A stretch of 64,000 nt of DNA from Lasiosphaeria ovina (lineage: Eukaryota; Ascomycota; Sordariomycetes; Sordariales; Lasiosphaeriaceae). Location of the stretch: contig JAULSN010000001.1 in assembly GCA_033439765.1 (NCBI GenBank), positions 5,518,001 through 5,582,000 of the forward strand, given 5' to 3'. The translations under genes were made by a program, and so were the position numbers. Below are positions 45,599-54,768 of this stretch, in pieces. Under the pieces are notes generated by a model, which had not been told where the DNA came from, made no database searches, and was given only the letters and a program-made list of their open reading frames with translations. Positions within the stretch are counted from its first letter, which is position 1; each line of letters starts with the position of its first letter.

Positions 45599-47538
45599 TC
45601 AATGATGGCTATGCTCCGAATGGTTGTGCTCCGAATGGCTGTGGTCCGAGTGACTGTGACCGGAATGGCTGCTCTCCGGCCGCGACCCTTGTGACCCCGA
45701 ACTCAAGCAGCAGCCCTGGTCAGTGCAGTTGTCAACGCACTCGAGGAGACAGAGATTGTTCTCGGCCTTGCCGCACTTTGGCGCCGTCAATGCGCCGTCC
45801 ATCTGTAGCCTTGTGTCGTCGCCGTGGTCGTGTCCCTCATCGAGGCAGAACTCGGGCTGGATGGTAGCGCTGTGGATGCCGTACGCGTGGAGACACTTGC
45901 GTGCCATCTTGGCAAGCTCCATGTACCGCTCGCCGCCGGCTTCCGAGATAGGGAACTCGACTTGAATGTGCATCGACGCTACGAGCTTCGTGTCTGAGAG
46001 CTGCCAGATGTGCACGTGGTGACAGCTGATGACCCCTGGAAGATTCTGGATGTCCTCTCGAACCTCCTTGAGATCGATGTTGTCAGGCGTCGCCTGTAGG
46101 AGGATTTTGGATGCAGCAATGGTGAGGGGGATGGCGGAGCGGAGGATGATGAGCGTGATGAACAGAGACACCGCGGGGTCCGCATAGAAGCGCCACTTCC
46201 AGTCGCTCAGCCAGATGACGAGCGCCGTGGCAATAACTCCCACGTTGCCCAGCGCATCCCCAATGACGTGCAGTACCATGGCGTTCATACCCATATCGCC
46301 ATGGCTGTGGCCGTGGCTCTTGCTGCCCGACTTCTTCGGCTTGTTGTGGTTGTGCGCATGGTGGACTTCGGAGCTCCGCCGGCGTCCCGAACCTTCGTGC
46401 GCTCCGTAGCTCGAGCCGTGGCTGTGGTCGTGGCCGTTCTTCCCAAGCAGAGGCGTGTCTTCGGCGGGTCCTGTCTCGTCCAAAACGGCAGTCTCGTCGT
46501 CACCAACACTGCTCTCGCTGCTCTCACTGCTGGACTCCTCCTCGTGACGAGATCGGCTGGCGTCAATGATATCCTGCCGGAAGCTTGCGGGGTGGATGCT
46601 GATGTCCTCAATGCTAGTGAGGCGACCGTGTCTCACGCCGCTAGGTGTGCGCCGGTCCACTCCCCTAGAGCGTACCGAAGCGCGACTGCCGCATCGCTCA
46701 ATGGGTTCGGAGCGCGCGCCCTCGTGCTCAAATCTTATGTGGCGCGGCGGCGTTTCTGGGCCTGCAGAAGCGGTATGATATCGTGCTACAGCAACCTCCG
46801 GCAATAGGTCGGCCACGCGTCCGTTCTCGTCTGCGATATTCGGCAGACCACCCGTAACACCGGCACGTCCCTCCTCGGCCCCGTTAACGCCGTAATATCC
46901 GTCGGCATGCTCATGGGCCTCGCCGTGGTCGTGGTCGTGCTCGCCGTGACTGTGTTCCCCAGGACCGTGCGAGTGACCGTGTCCGCCCAGCACTAGAAAG
47001 CCGCCCAAGTTTGAAGCCAGACCAAGGCAGCCGACAATCAGAATCAACTGGGGGTTTCTGATTGTTGGTGGATCGATAAGTCGCGTGAGCGCTTCGAGGA
47101 CGATCGACACGCAGAGGGCGATGAGGAAGACAGCATTAAAGAAGGCGCCAAGGATTTCGGCGCGGAGCCACTACGGTTGGCAAATCAAAGTCAGTAATAA
47201 GATATCGGCCTCTCCTCCTGAAGTAATATCGGCAAATAAAACATACCCCGTATGAGAATCTGTCGGTCGTCGCTTTGCTGGCCACCGAGACCGCCCACAG
47301 CCCGACAAGCAGGGAGATGATGTCGTTGAGCTGGATCAAGGAAGGGTAAAGTCAGTATCCTCAATCTTGAGAAGCGTGCCAGCGGAAATGCAACATGCGC
47401 GGGATCACTCACCATGTGGAAGGCGTCGGCCATCAAGGCGAGCGACTGGACGGCGAAGCCGACGCCCAATTCGAGCAGGAAGAACATGACGTCGATGACG
47501 AGCATCACCTTGATGCGCGTCGATTTGGACCACGCCAT
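45599..47538 (-). CDS. Zinc transporter of the cation diffusion facilitator family (ZRC1/COT1-like)
   Basis: Moves zinc, and possibly cobalt or cadmium, from the cytosol into the vacuole in exchange for protons. Three exons, 47538-47413, 47330-47247 and 47170-45599, give 593 residues. The joins DAFHM-LNDIISLL and DRFSYG-WLRAEILGAFFNAVF are both phase 0. The transport-site motifs are intact: ADAFHMLND in span 2 (D38, H41, D45) and HVIGDALGN in span 5. Six membrane spans are expected. Long His-rich stretches follow span 3 (HGHSHGPGEHSHGEHDHDHG), precede span 5 and end the protein (SDHSHSEHNHSEHSHH). The loop between spans 4 and 5 is long (about 200 residues) and rich in Ser and Glu, as in yeast Zrc1. 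The C-terminal cytosolic domain has VISCHHVHIWQLSDTKLVAS. The in-frame GTG at 47110 is internal, not a start. Confidence 0.95.
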
Positions 47539-49104
47539 CTTGAAGAGCGACGTCGGTCCCCCCCTCTCGAAAGAAAGCGTGCGACCCCTCTATGGGGAAA
47601 TATATGACGAAGAGTCCCACGCGCTGCGAACGGACAGCCGGATGAACGAACGAAATGCGGGATGGGTGTGTTGCGGTGTTGTTGGAAGTTCTTGCGAGAC
47701 GCGGAAAGAAGGAAGGAATTAGATTAAATGCGATGCGATGGGAAGGAAAAAAAGGCAGCAACCGCTCGTGCAGCGACGTGGTTAAGATTAAGGTAGAAAG
47801 GATGTCGGAGAGGGTCAGATAACCCTCTTTGGCGGATGCGGCTGCGGCGTGGCGTTGGTTGAATACCGGGTGAGGCGGGAGGGGTTTGAATTCTAACAAT
47901 GGGAAATTCGCCTCCGCCAGGGCGGCTTACAGTTTGCGCCAGCTGCAACCCCCCGTCCCTGTAAGAGCCGCAAATAACGTTCGGGCTTTTTGTCTGAATA
48001 AGTGAATAAGACGAAAGGGAATACGTTAAGTTCCAAGGTGCAGGGCTGGGAATAAACGGGCTACAAAAAATAAAATGATACGTGTGTAGGTTCCAGATAT
48101 GCTGGCAACGACCGAGGCAAAAAGGGTTCTGGCGAAACCGACGGACTGCCCAAAAGGTGGAGGTGATTCCGGGGTCTAAGACATCAAGCGTCCAAGAGTA
48201 GAAATAAAAGTCCCGGCCCTCCACTATTAGTTCGCGTTCTCTCAAAGAATCGCTAGCAGATCCTGGACAAAACCCCGACAAAATTCGGAATGACACCCGC
48301 AAGAAAGGCCGGTTGGTCAATAAACCGGGTATTCAGACAAGCATTAAACTTAGAGACTTAACTCACCAAGAAACGTCGTGAATCTTCAGGCATGTTCTCT
48401 CCAGCATTGACCAGCCGCGAATATAATTGGATGACTTAGCAGCTAGCTACCCTAAGGGTATACCACCCCCATCCCATCCATCCCTTGCTTGCGTCTTCCA
48501 CCTGTCTGGTGACATCAGCGGCCAAGTCCGTTCGCCAGGGCCACACGGGCAGCATCGCAAAAACCCGGTGCGCGCCACGAACCAAAAGGGGGGGGAGGGG
48601 GGGCGGGTGGCGGCTCCGCCCATCACGTGAAACCTTTTTCCTTTTTGCACATATGGGCAACATGCAGCCATTTTAAGAAAACGAGTCTGGCTGGATTCGG
48701 GAGTTTCACACCAAGAAGGAACAAAGTTTTTGGTCAGCTGGCTTTCTCCAAATTTATCCTTTTCCCTCTTCTCTTCTCTTTCCGCCCCTACTTTTCCTCT
48801 CTTCATTCCCGTCCTGCGGCGATCAAAACACACGAGGCTTTCCGTAAGTGGTACCAACCAGGGAGCGAAAAAAAAAATTTAGACTCAAATAAACTACCCG
48901 TCAAAACTCAAAGCACCAGTTGACTACCTACCTAGATAAAGGGTTTACCCCTTTTTTTCATCCGGCGTTTTGAGCCCTGACGGGTACTAACGATCCCAAC
49001 CTAGTCATCCAAGCCAAGAACCAGCCCAAGTCAGGAACCAGGAACCAGGAACCCCGAGCTCCCAGAACTCTCATTACCCAGGCCCTAAGGGTTTTTTTTG
49101 CCAA
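47539..49104. other. Intergenic region upstream of the zinc transporter
   Basis: No gene was recognised. It contains a G-rich tract at 48588-48604, ACCTACCTA at about 48924-48933 and short tandem copies of GGAACCA near 49036-49055. The right end passes into the repeat-bounded island. Confidence 0.4.
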
Positions 49105-49957
49105 GGGAGGTAATAACCGTATTACAGAATCCCATAGAATCCCATAGCCCTATCTCTGCTATAGAAACATCTATCAAAAGCTTTTCCTCGCTGATTTATT
49201 TACTATTATTTTACACCGTGGAGGCGGTAGCCTCTACCCAGAGGGGTATGCGGTCCCTCTACTAAGCTCAATGCGCTCGCGCGGGCTCTAATATACAGTA
49301 GGGGGTGCGCCCGCGAAGCGTGCGCGCTCCTCCTTCCAATCTTCCTCCCGTTACTCTTTGATCCAACTTGCGGGTCTCTTCTACCCGCCTCGGTGTGACA
49401 GCCATTGGGCCACATGAAAGTTAGTTGGGGCGCCCCGGCTGCGCGGCGCGCGCAGTGCGCCTGCCGCCTACCGCTACCCCCAATCGCCCCGGGCGTTGCC
49501 CGGCGACCCAGCCCCCTACCCCTTTCTTTGGTAGGTGCTTTCTCTCGTAACATCTATAGCCCTGGCTGTCTTTCGCGTCGGCGGCGGCGCGCCCGCGGCA
49601 CGATCTCCTCTGGTAAGTCTCGTTCTTCTTGTTGTGGTTGTGTTGACTCCCAGATTTCGATCTCCAGGGCTAGGCGGTACTCCAGCAGTCTTCCAAGCCC
49701 GTATGCCCAGTTGATGACGTGGGCGACATCTCTCTTGTCACTGAGCGCTTCGCGCAGTGCTCGTGCGTCTCATATGCGCGGCTTTTGAAGGATGGTGCGC
49801 TTCGCATCGTGTCCCTTACATCTTAGGACCATGTGTGCAAATGTTTCCACCCGCAGCCCTCTTCACAATTTATTTACTATATATACCTAATCTTTATTCT
49901 TCATAAGTACGGTACCCAAGGGTACCACACCAACAAACATCAGGGGCTAGACTGTAA
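49105..49957. repeat. Left copy of an inverted-repeat (MITE-like) element, interrupted
   Basis: Removing the retrotransposon insert (49207-49880 with one target repeat) leaves about 180 bases that align with the element at 54541-54693. Both open with GGAGGTAATA, share a TTTATTTA/CTTC...AAGTAC core and end in the same 37-base terminus. The termini at 49922-49957 and 54658-54694 differ by one single-base gap and five substitutions, all transitions. The matching left terminus was not found in this copy. Confidence 0.55.
49194..49880 (-). mobile_element. 5'-truncated non-LTR retrotransposon with target-site duplication
   Basis: The 661 bases from 49207 to 49867 are flanked by a perfect 13-base direct repeat, ATTTATTTACTAT, at 49194-49206 and 49868-49880. 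On the minus strand the left part reads as the end of a Tad-like ORF2: MVLRCKGHDAKRTILQKPRI, a TGA, then DARALREALSDKRDVAHVIN and GRLLEYRLALEIEIWE, ending at a TAG near 49580. A GC-rich 3' UTR with strong palindromes follows (49420-49520), and the element ends A-rich near 49207. Loss of the 5' part plus a target duplication is what target-primed reverse transcription leaves. The internal TGA could derive from CGA by a C-to-T change, as in repeat-induced point mutation. The assignment rests on the C-terminal peptide pattern and could be wrong at family level. Confidence 0.6.
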
Positions 49958-50391
49958 AGTAACACCAATCGCAGAAATGCGCCAAATGTCCACACGTACG
50001 CTCAGGATTCCACATAGTAAATGAGCCTTACAAGGCCTACACCCGGCAGGCCGTTGCAGGCAACCGATGACTTGGTAGGTGGAAGGAGCCTTGGTGACAG
50101 CCTCGGGAAGGGGAAGGCGCGCAAGGAACGGGATCGAACTGAAGGGAGACAAGCATGAGGACAGAGATACAGACGAGGAAGGTACGGCTTGTCCGTCTAG
50201 GTCGTGCTTGACTCCGAGTGCTTGACTCCTCGAGCACGATGGCTACCTAGCCGTCTTGTCTTTCTCGAGCCTGTCCACACCTTCACACCCGTCTACATCC
50301 ATCCATTCTAGACCTTTGCATCGCTACCTTATGTTATCGGCATCTTCATTCCTTGGATACGAAAACAGCCACTCGTTCATCGACGCCCATC
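49958..50391. other. Upstream region of the ATP-grasp-like gene
   Basis: 434 bases between the left repeat and the ATG. The 110 bases before the ATG are rich in C and T (50265-50340), consistent with a promoter or 5' UTR. No TATA box was seen. Confidence 0.35.
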
Positions 50392-51504
50392 ATGGCCGAA
50401 GCACACGCCAAAGCCTCCCTGAAGGCTTTCTGGGAGAAGTGCCGCGAGGTTTTCCGAATTGGCCGCAGAAATCAGAACCAGGACCAAGACCAGCCGCCGG
50501 CGGGACTGAGGATCCTTTTAACGGACGGCACCAGTACCACGGCTCGCGAAATCGCTGCTATTCTCCTCAAGAAGGGCCACAAAGTTCACGCCATCTGCCC
50601 CCCGGGGAAGGGTCTTTTACGCTTCATGAAACGTGTCAAGGTCCACCCTCTTCCCACCCATGCGGAAAATAGGGACTGGCACACCCAAGTCCTCACCCTC
50701 GCACAACGACTGGGCATTCAGGTCATGATCCCAACCCAGGGAGAGGTCGCTATTCTGGCCATGAGGTCCTACCTTTACCACGACATCGGTGTCTCGATGA
50801 CCATCCCCGCCCCCACATCCCTGAGCCTAATAATGGACAAGATCACGGCTGCCAACACCATCCGCGCTCTTACCAACTTCGATCAGCCACGTTGGCGCGT
50901 CATCTCGAACAATGCCGAGCTGCTGAGCTTCAGCCATGACAGCCCGGAATTATTTCCCGCCTTCGTCAGGCAGCCCCTCCGTTCGCGCGGCAACGAGGTC
51001 TTGGTGGTCTACTCGCAGGCGGACCTAGAGAGACTGACTACACCTTGGATCGAAAATGCGTTCGGACGAGAGGGTCCTCTCGGCCAGCTGCTCGTCCAGG
51101 AAGCGGTTAAAGGCCAACTACAGAACGTGCAAGGCATATTCAACAGGGGCGTGATGGTCAGGTCGCATTCCTGGCGCCGTCCAGATGCTAGGTACCGAAT
51201 CAATTCCAAGTTCGCCGGCTCCCGGAAGGAGTCACTCCCAGCACGCCACAGCTTCCGCGCGATGCTGGCATATCTCGGCCAGCGCCTGTGCTGGACCGGC
51301 CCCCTAGGAATGGAGCTTATCGAACTGGCCGATACCGATACCGTACTCGTCATGGACGTCTCTCCATACCTCTCAGAGCCCATGAATGCATACCTGTCAG
51401 GCAAAGACTTGGTCGAGAGTATTCTGGAAATCAAGACGACCGAGGAGCACCCGGAGCCCAATATACAGTTTAACCTCATCAATAACAGAAACGACCTCGG
51501 ATAG
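50392..51504 (+). CDS. Degenerate ATP-grasp-like protein (carbamoyl-phosphate-synthase-like fold)
   Basis: One exon, 370 residues from the ATG at 50392, which lies in the context ccatcATGG; the frame extends 13 codons upstream without another ATG. The layout is that of PylC/CarB-like ATP-grasp ligases: a Rossmann-like start (LRILLTDGTSTTAREIAAIL, residues 39-58), a pre-ATP domain (GIQVMIPTQGEVAIL) and the LIMDKITAANTIRAL helix near 147-160. The glycine-loop region is changed: FPAFVRQPLRSRGNEVLVV (188-206) has Arg/Gln where the ATP-binding Lys is expected. LVQEAVKG (234-241) is kept. The metal-binding Glu-x-Asn appears as MDVSPYLS (321-328). Such ligases join acids to amines; with these changes activity is doubtful. 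Codon use is GC-rich like the conserved genes. The next ORF begins 21 bases after the stop, in the same frame. Confidence 0.65.
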   Translation: MAEAHAKASLKAFWEKCREVFRIGRRNQNQDQDQPPAGLRILLTDGTSTTAREIAAILLKKGHKVHAICPPGKGLLRFMKRVKVHPLPTHAENRDWHTQVLTLAQRLGIQVMIPTQGEVAILAMRSYLYHDIGVSMTIPAPTSLSLIMDKITAANTIRALTNFDQPRWRVISNNAELLSFSHDSPELFPAFVRQPLRSRGNEVLVVYSQADLERLTTPWIENAFGREGPLGQLLVQEAVKGQLQNVQGIFNRGVMVRSHSWRRPDARYRINSKFAGSRKESLPARHSFRAMLAYLGQRLCWTGPLGMELIELADTDTVLVMDVSPYLSEPMNAYLSGKDLVESILEIKTTEEHPEPNIQFNLINNRNDLG

Positions 51505-51525
51505 CATCCAGCCGAGACCCAGGCC

Positions 51526-54123
51526 ATGAGCGGAAATGAAATCAGGCCTGCGATCAAGCACAGGGGTCCAATTCAAGAAAACGTCATTCGCTTTGCAACT
51601 CCCACTTGGAGGTCAAAGTCAACACGAGGACAAGAGCCCGAGCCTGTTCAAGGTCGCGGTCGAGGTCGAGGTCATTGGCGTCCCGACAGTATACAACAGC
51701 CCCCCGAGGAGTTTCACACCCTTGAAGGGCAAGGTCATCGGCGTTCCGACAATATACATGGGCCGTCCGAGAAATCCAACACCCCTAAGCCTGGCCGTCG
51801 TCATTCCAGTTATGGAGACACAGAAGGACATCCCAATCAAGAGGATATGTTTGGTAACAATCGTGGTGGTGGTCTCAGTGGCAACAATGGACTCCGACAA
51901 TACACCGATCTCTTTCGTAATTTCTTTCGCGACGACATACAAGAACCGCCCGAGCAATGGGAGCCCAATTTCTTTGGCGACAACGTCTGGCGTGTTGAGG
52001 TAGACGGAACTAATAGAATGTACGATCGTAGCACTCCCCCACCACCGCACAGCAGCCACTCTCGACCTTCTCATCCAGCCATGGCCTCTATTCTGTCTGG
52101 TGGGTCGTATCCAGCTCCTGAAACTCCTGAAGCCCCTGAGGCCCCTGAGGCTGGTCAAGCTGGTCAGGTTGCTTCGACCCATCAATCTGGTGAAGCACTT
52201 CAGCCTCTCTGGACCCGTCTTGAAGCAGCCCAGAATAGCCAAGCTGGTCAAGCCGGCCAAGCCAGCCAAGCTGACCAATCTTCCTGGGCTCCTCGACACC
52301 CATCTGTTTCAGCTCTTCGAGGTGACAATGCTCCTCGATCACGGCTTCAAGCTCGTCAAATTCAACGGCAAAGGCAACTTCAGCAAACCTTCCACAATTT
52401 TCTTCGTCACGTGTTGAGTCAAGTTTCTCATATTCACACACTTGATGATGCCCGTGGAGTTGCTACGGCTTTATCAGCTCGTGGACTTTGCTTTCCCCGA
52501 TTCCCCTCAAAAAATGAAATACGTCGGGTTTTTCAGATATCTGGTCATCCTATTTCTGACAGCATAGCTCACCGGATGTTTTTGGTTGTTCGAATCACTC
52601 AGGCTGGTGATGTTCGCAGAGCCAGTCAAGCTCTTCATCGATCGATTCAAGTTGGCCAGCCACGTCAAATACTCGGTGGAATACCAAACGACTCCCAGCT
52701 CGGTGATCCTTTCGTCTATAACCCTAGGTGTCATGATGATGATTCCACTGGTGGTGACAATACCGACAACCCGGTGGCAATTGAACTTGATGGCGTTACT
52801 CTCCATCCTGGTCCTGATACGGGCGCTGGGGTCAGATCTAGCTCCGATGCCGACGATGAATCCGACGATGGCGTCGATTTTGATGATAGCGATTTTGCCA
52901 TCGATATTGGCGCCGACACCAGCGCCGGCTCAGCTCATGGCCCTAGTACCGGAGTTAATTCTAGCACCGGAGTCGGTTCGAGCGGCGCGGCTCATCTTTA
53001 CGGCGGAATTGCTCCAGGCGCTGAAGGTCGCCCTGTTGATACACGCTGTTCTGTTGACGAACGCTGTTCCGTTACCTTAGTCAATTCGGACTTTGAAACC
53101 GTGCCTGTGACGGAGGTTGGTTGCAGCCCTGATATTGGTTTCTGCCGTGCGAAACCGAATGTCGATGATTCCTTTACTGTTCTCGCCTGGCTTGTTTTCC
53201 GCCTTGGGTTTAAAACCGACCTTGATAATACCGCCGAAGTGTGCTCGGTTCTCAAAGAAATTTATAACACTGACGTCGATTCCGGGACCAAAACAAGTAC
53301 CAGCTCTGGAGCTCATCTTGCCACCGGTGCCAATTCTGCTGCCGTCGGCGGTCTTGATGAGTTTGGAACTGATGCCGACGTGGGTTACGATGCTGGTCCT
53401 AGTTCCGAAGCCGATCCCGGTGAGAATGAGGCTAGTTCTGGAGCTGATGCAGGCGACGGAGCTCGTCCCAGCGATGGAGGTACTCCTAGCTCCGAAGCCG
53501 ATCCCGGCGATGGAGCTGGTTCCGGCGATGGAGCTGGTTCCGGCGATGGAGCTGGTTCCGGCGATGATGACGATCCTGCTGCTACCAATTCTGATTCTGA
53601 TCCTAATTTAGGAGCCAACGGTGCTGGCGGCGGCAGTTCTGCCCCCGGTGCGAACCCTAGAGCCGAAGCCAAGAACAGTCCCAATGTTGGCCACAATACC
53701 GGATCCAGAACTCGAAGAATACGTACCGTTGGCGGTTCTAGCGCACTTCGTTCCGCTGCTCGGGAGCCTCCCGACGTCGGAAAAGGCAAGGGCAAAGCTG
53801 TGGAAAGTGGTAAGGAACGCGCGGTAGAAGATACACGCGGGAATGAGGGAATAAGGGAAAGGGGGCAGGAAGAGTCTATCAGTGAAGATACTATCAGTGT
53901 CACACCATCTTCTGACGATGCCGAGCCCCCCCTTGGAGAAGGCGTCAAGACGCACGAGTTCATTACGATATGCTTGGATACTGCGTTGGGCAGCGACAAG
54001 CCGCGCAGAGATGTTTTGCGGCTGACTCGGGACGCAATTTTGCGCAGGGCGCCATTCAAAGGTTCGAAGGAGGAGCTGATGCCAATTTGGAATTGTCGAG
54101 GCTCCGAAATGAAAGGTAACTAG
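51526..54123 (+). CDS. Large low-complexity protein, lineage-specific, function unknown
   Basis: An 865-codon open frame; I recognise no family. Residues 1-270 are polar and probably disordered, with Gly/Arg pairs (QGRGRGRGHW) and Ala/Glu/Pro and Gly/Gln repeats (ETPEAPEAPEAGQAGQ). A helical, better-composed segment lies near 290-385 (FLRHVLSQVSHIHTLDDARG, RRASQALHRSIQ). An Asp/Ser-rich part follows. A second folded-looking segment lies near 530-590 (DDSFTVLAWLVFRLGFKTDL). Three exact copies of an 18-base unit (Gly-Asp-Gly-Ala-Gly-Ser) lie near 53509-53565. No signal peptide or clear membrane span is present. Third codon positions favour T and A far more than in neighbouring genes. The frame may continue by splicing: gtaact at 54116 to gggcag at 54187 removes 72 bases and adds KLAVDPKIGGSEFAREAWER and more, up to TGA at 54282 (894 residues). 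Confidence 0.5.
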   Translation: MSGNEIRPAIKHRGPIQENVIRFATPTWRSKSTRGQEPEPVQGRGRGRGHWRPDSIQQPPEEFHTLEGQGHRRSDNIHGPSEKSNTPKPGRRHSSYGDTEGHPNQEDMFGNNRGGGLSGNNGLRQYTDLFRNFFRDDIQEPPEQWEPNFFGDNVWRVEVDGTNRMYDRSTPPPPHSSHSRPSHPAMASILSGGSYPAPETPEAPEAPEAGQAGQVASTHQSGEALQPLWTRLEAAQNSQAGQAGQASQADQSSWAPRHPSVSALRGDNAPRSRLQARQIQRQRQLQQTFHNFLRHVLSQVSHIHTLDDARGVATALSARGLCFPRFPSKNEIRRVFQISGHPISDSIAHRMFLVVRITQAGDVRRASQALHRSIQVGQPRQILGGIPNDSQLGDPFVYNPRCHDDDSTGGDNTDNPVAIELDGVTLHPGPDTGAGVRSSSDADDESDDGVDFDDSDFAIDIGADTSAGSAHGPSTGVNSSTGVGSSGAAHLYGGIAPGAEGRPVDTRCSVDERCSVTLVNSDFETVPVTEVGCSPDIGFCRAKPNVDDSFTVLAWLVFRLGFKTDLDNTAEVCSVLKEIYNTDVDSGTKTSTSSGAHLATGANSAAVGGLDEFGTDADVGYDAGPSSEADPGENEASSGADAGDGARPSDGGTPSSEADPGDGAGSGDGAGSGDGAGSGDDDDPAATNSDSDPNLGANGAGGGSSAPGANPRAEAKNSPNVGHNTGSRTRRIRTVGGSSALRSAAREPPDVGKGKGKAVESGKERAVEDTRGNEGIRERGQEESISEDTISVTPSSDDAEPPLGEGVKTHEFITICLDTALGSDKPRRDVLRLTRDAILRRAPFKGSKEELMPIWNCRGSEMKGN
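53509..53565 (+). repeat. Tandem 18-base coding repeat
   Basis: Three identical copies of GGCGATGGAGCTGGTTCC, with a partial fourth, encode Gly-Asp-Gly-Ala-Gly-Ser. Array length may vary between strains. Confidence 0.8.
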
Positions 54124-54445
54124 AGGAACCTGCCGTCTGTTTGCGGTGTGGTCCTCGGCATCCTCGTGTTCGGGAAGAAAAGGGCAGAGAAACTGGCAGT
54201 CGATCCGAAAATTGGGGGGAGCGAGTTTGCAAGAGAGGCGTGGGAGCGAGCTCTGGGAGAGCTCAAGAACCGGCGAGATTGATATGCTCTGTGGGATGGG
54301 ACTCTGCCTTGGATTGCTTTGACGGGGATGGAGCGCATGTCAGCGATTATCGATTTTCTTCATTTCTTCCTTCTCAAGGTTTGAGCCATCAGCGATAATA
54401 GCAATCAAGTAGAATAGATAAAGCCTCTACACGTGTATGGTTCTG

Positions 54446-54693
54446 TACAATCTAATCCCTGAATGTTTGTTGGCGTGGTGCTTTCCAAGACCTAAGTGGC
54501 CTTAGTATCTTACGACTCGCCGTAAAGGGTCTTCGATAATGGAGGTAATAGCTATTTGAATCCCTATTTTGTAATCCTAGAGGTCTATTTCTTCTCTAGA
54601 TACCTTCTTAAAGACCCTTCTTGGCCGGTTCATTTATTATTTTCTTTTCCTTCGCAAGTACCACGCCAGCAAACATTCAGGGATTAGATTGTA
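54446..54693. mobile_element. MITE-like element with 38-base terminal inverted repeats
   Basis: The left terminus (54446-54483) and the reverse complement of the right terminus (54656-54693) match at 36 of 38 bases. The element is 248 bases, AT-rich inside and without coding capacity, as expected for a miniature inverted-repeat element. An internal AAAGGGTCTTC / AAGACCCTTC pair (near 54514 and 54612) adds a second inverted match. I could not identify a target-site duplication with confidence. A diverged relative lies at 49105-49957. Confidence 0.7.
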
Positions 54694-54768
54694 ATAGGGA
54701 TACCGATAGCTATTAGTATACCACCCTCGACGAAACCCCTTTAGGGCGAGCGGTAAGACATTGAGGCC

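Noticed and set aside
50353..50391. Upstream extension of the ATP-grasp-like ORF by 13 codons
   Set aside because: The extension would start at TTG; the first ATG, at 50392, has a good initiation context.
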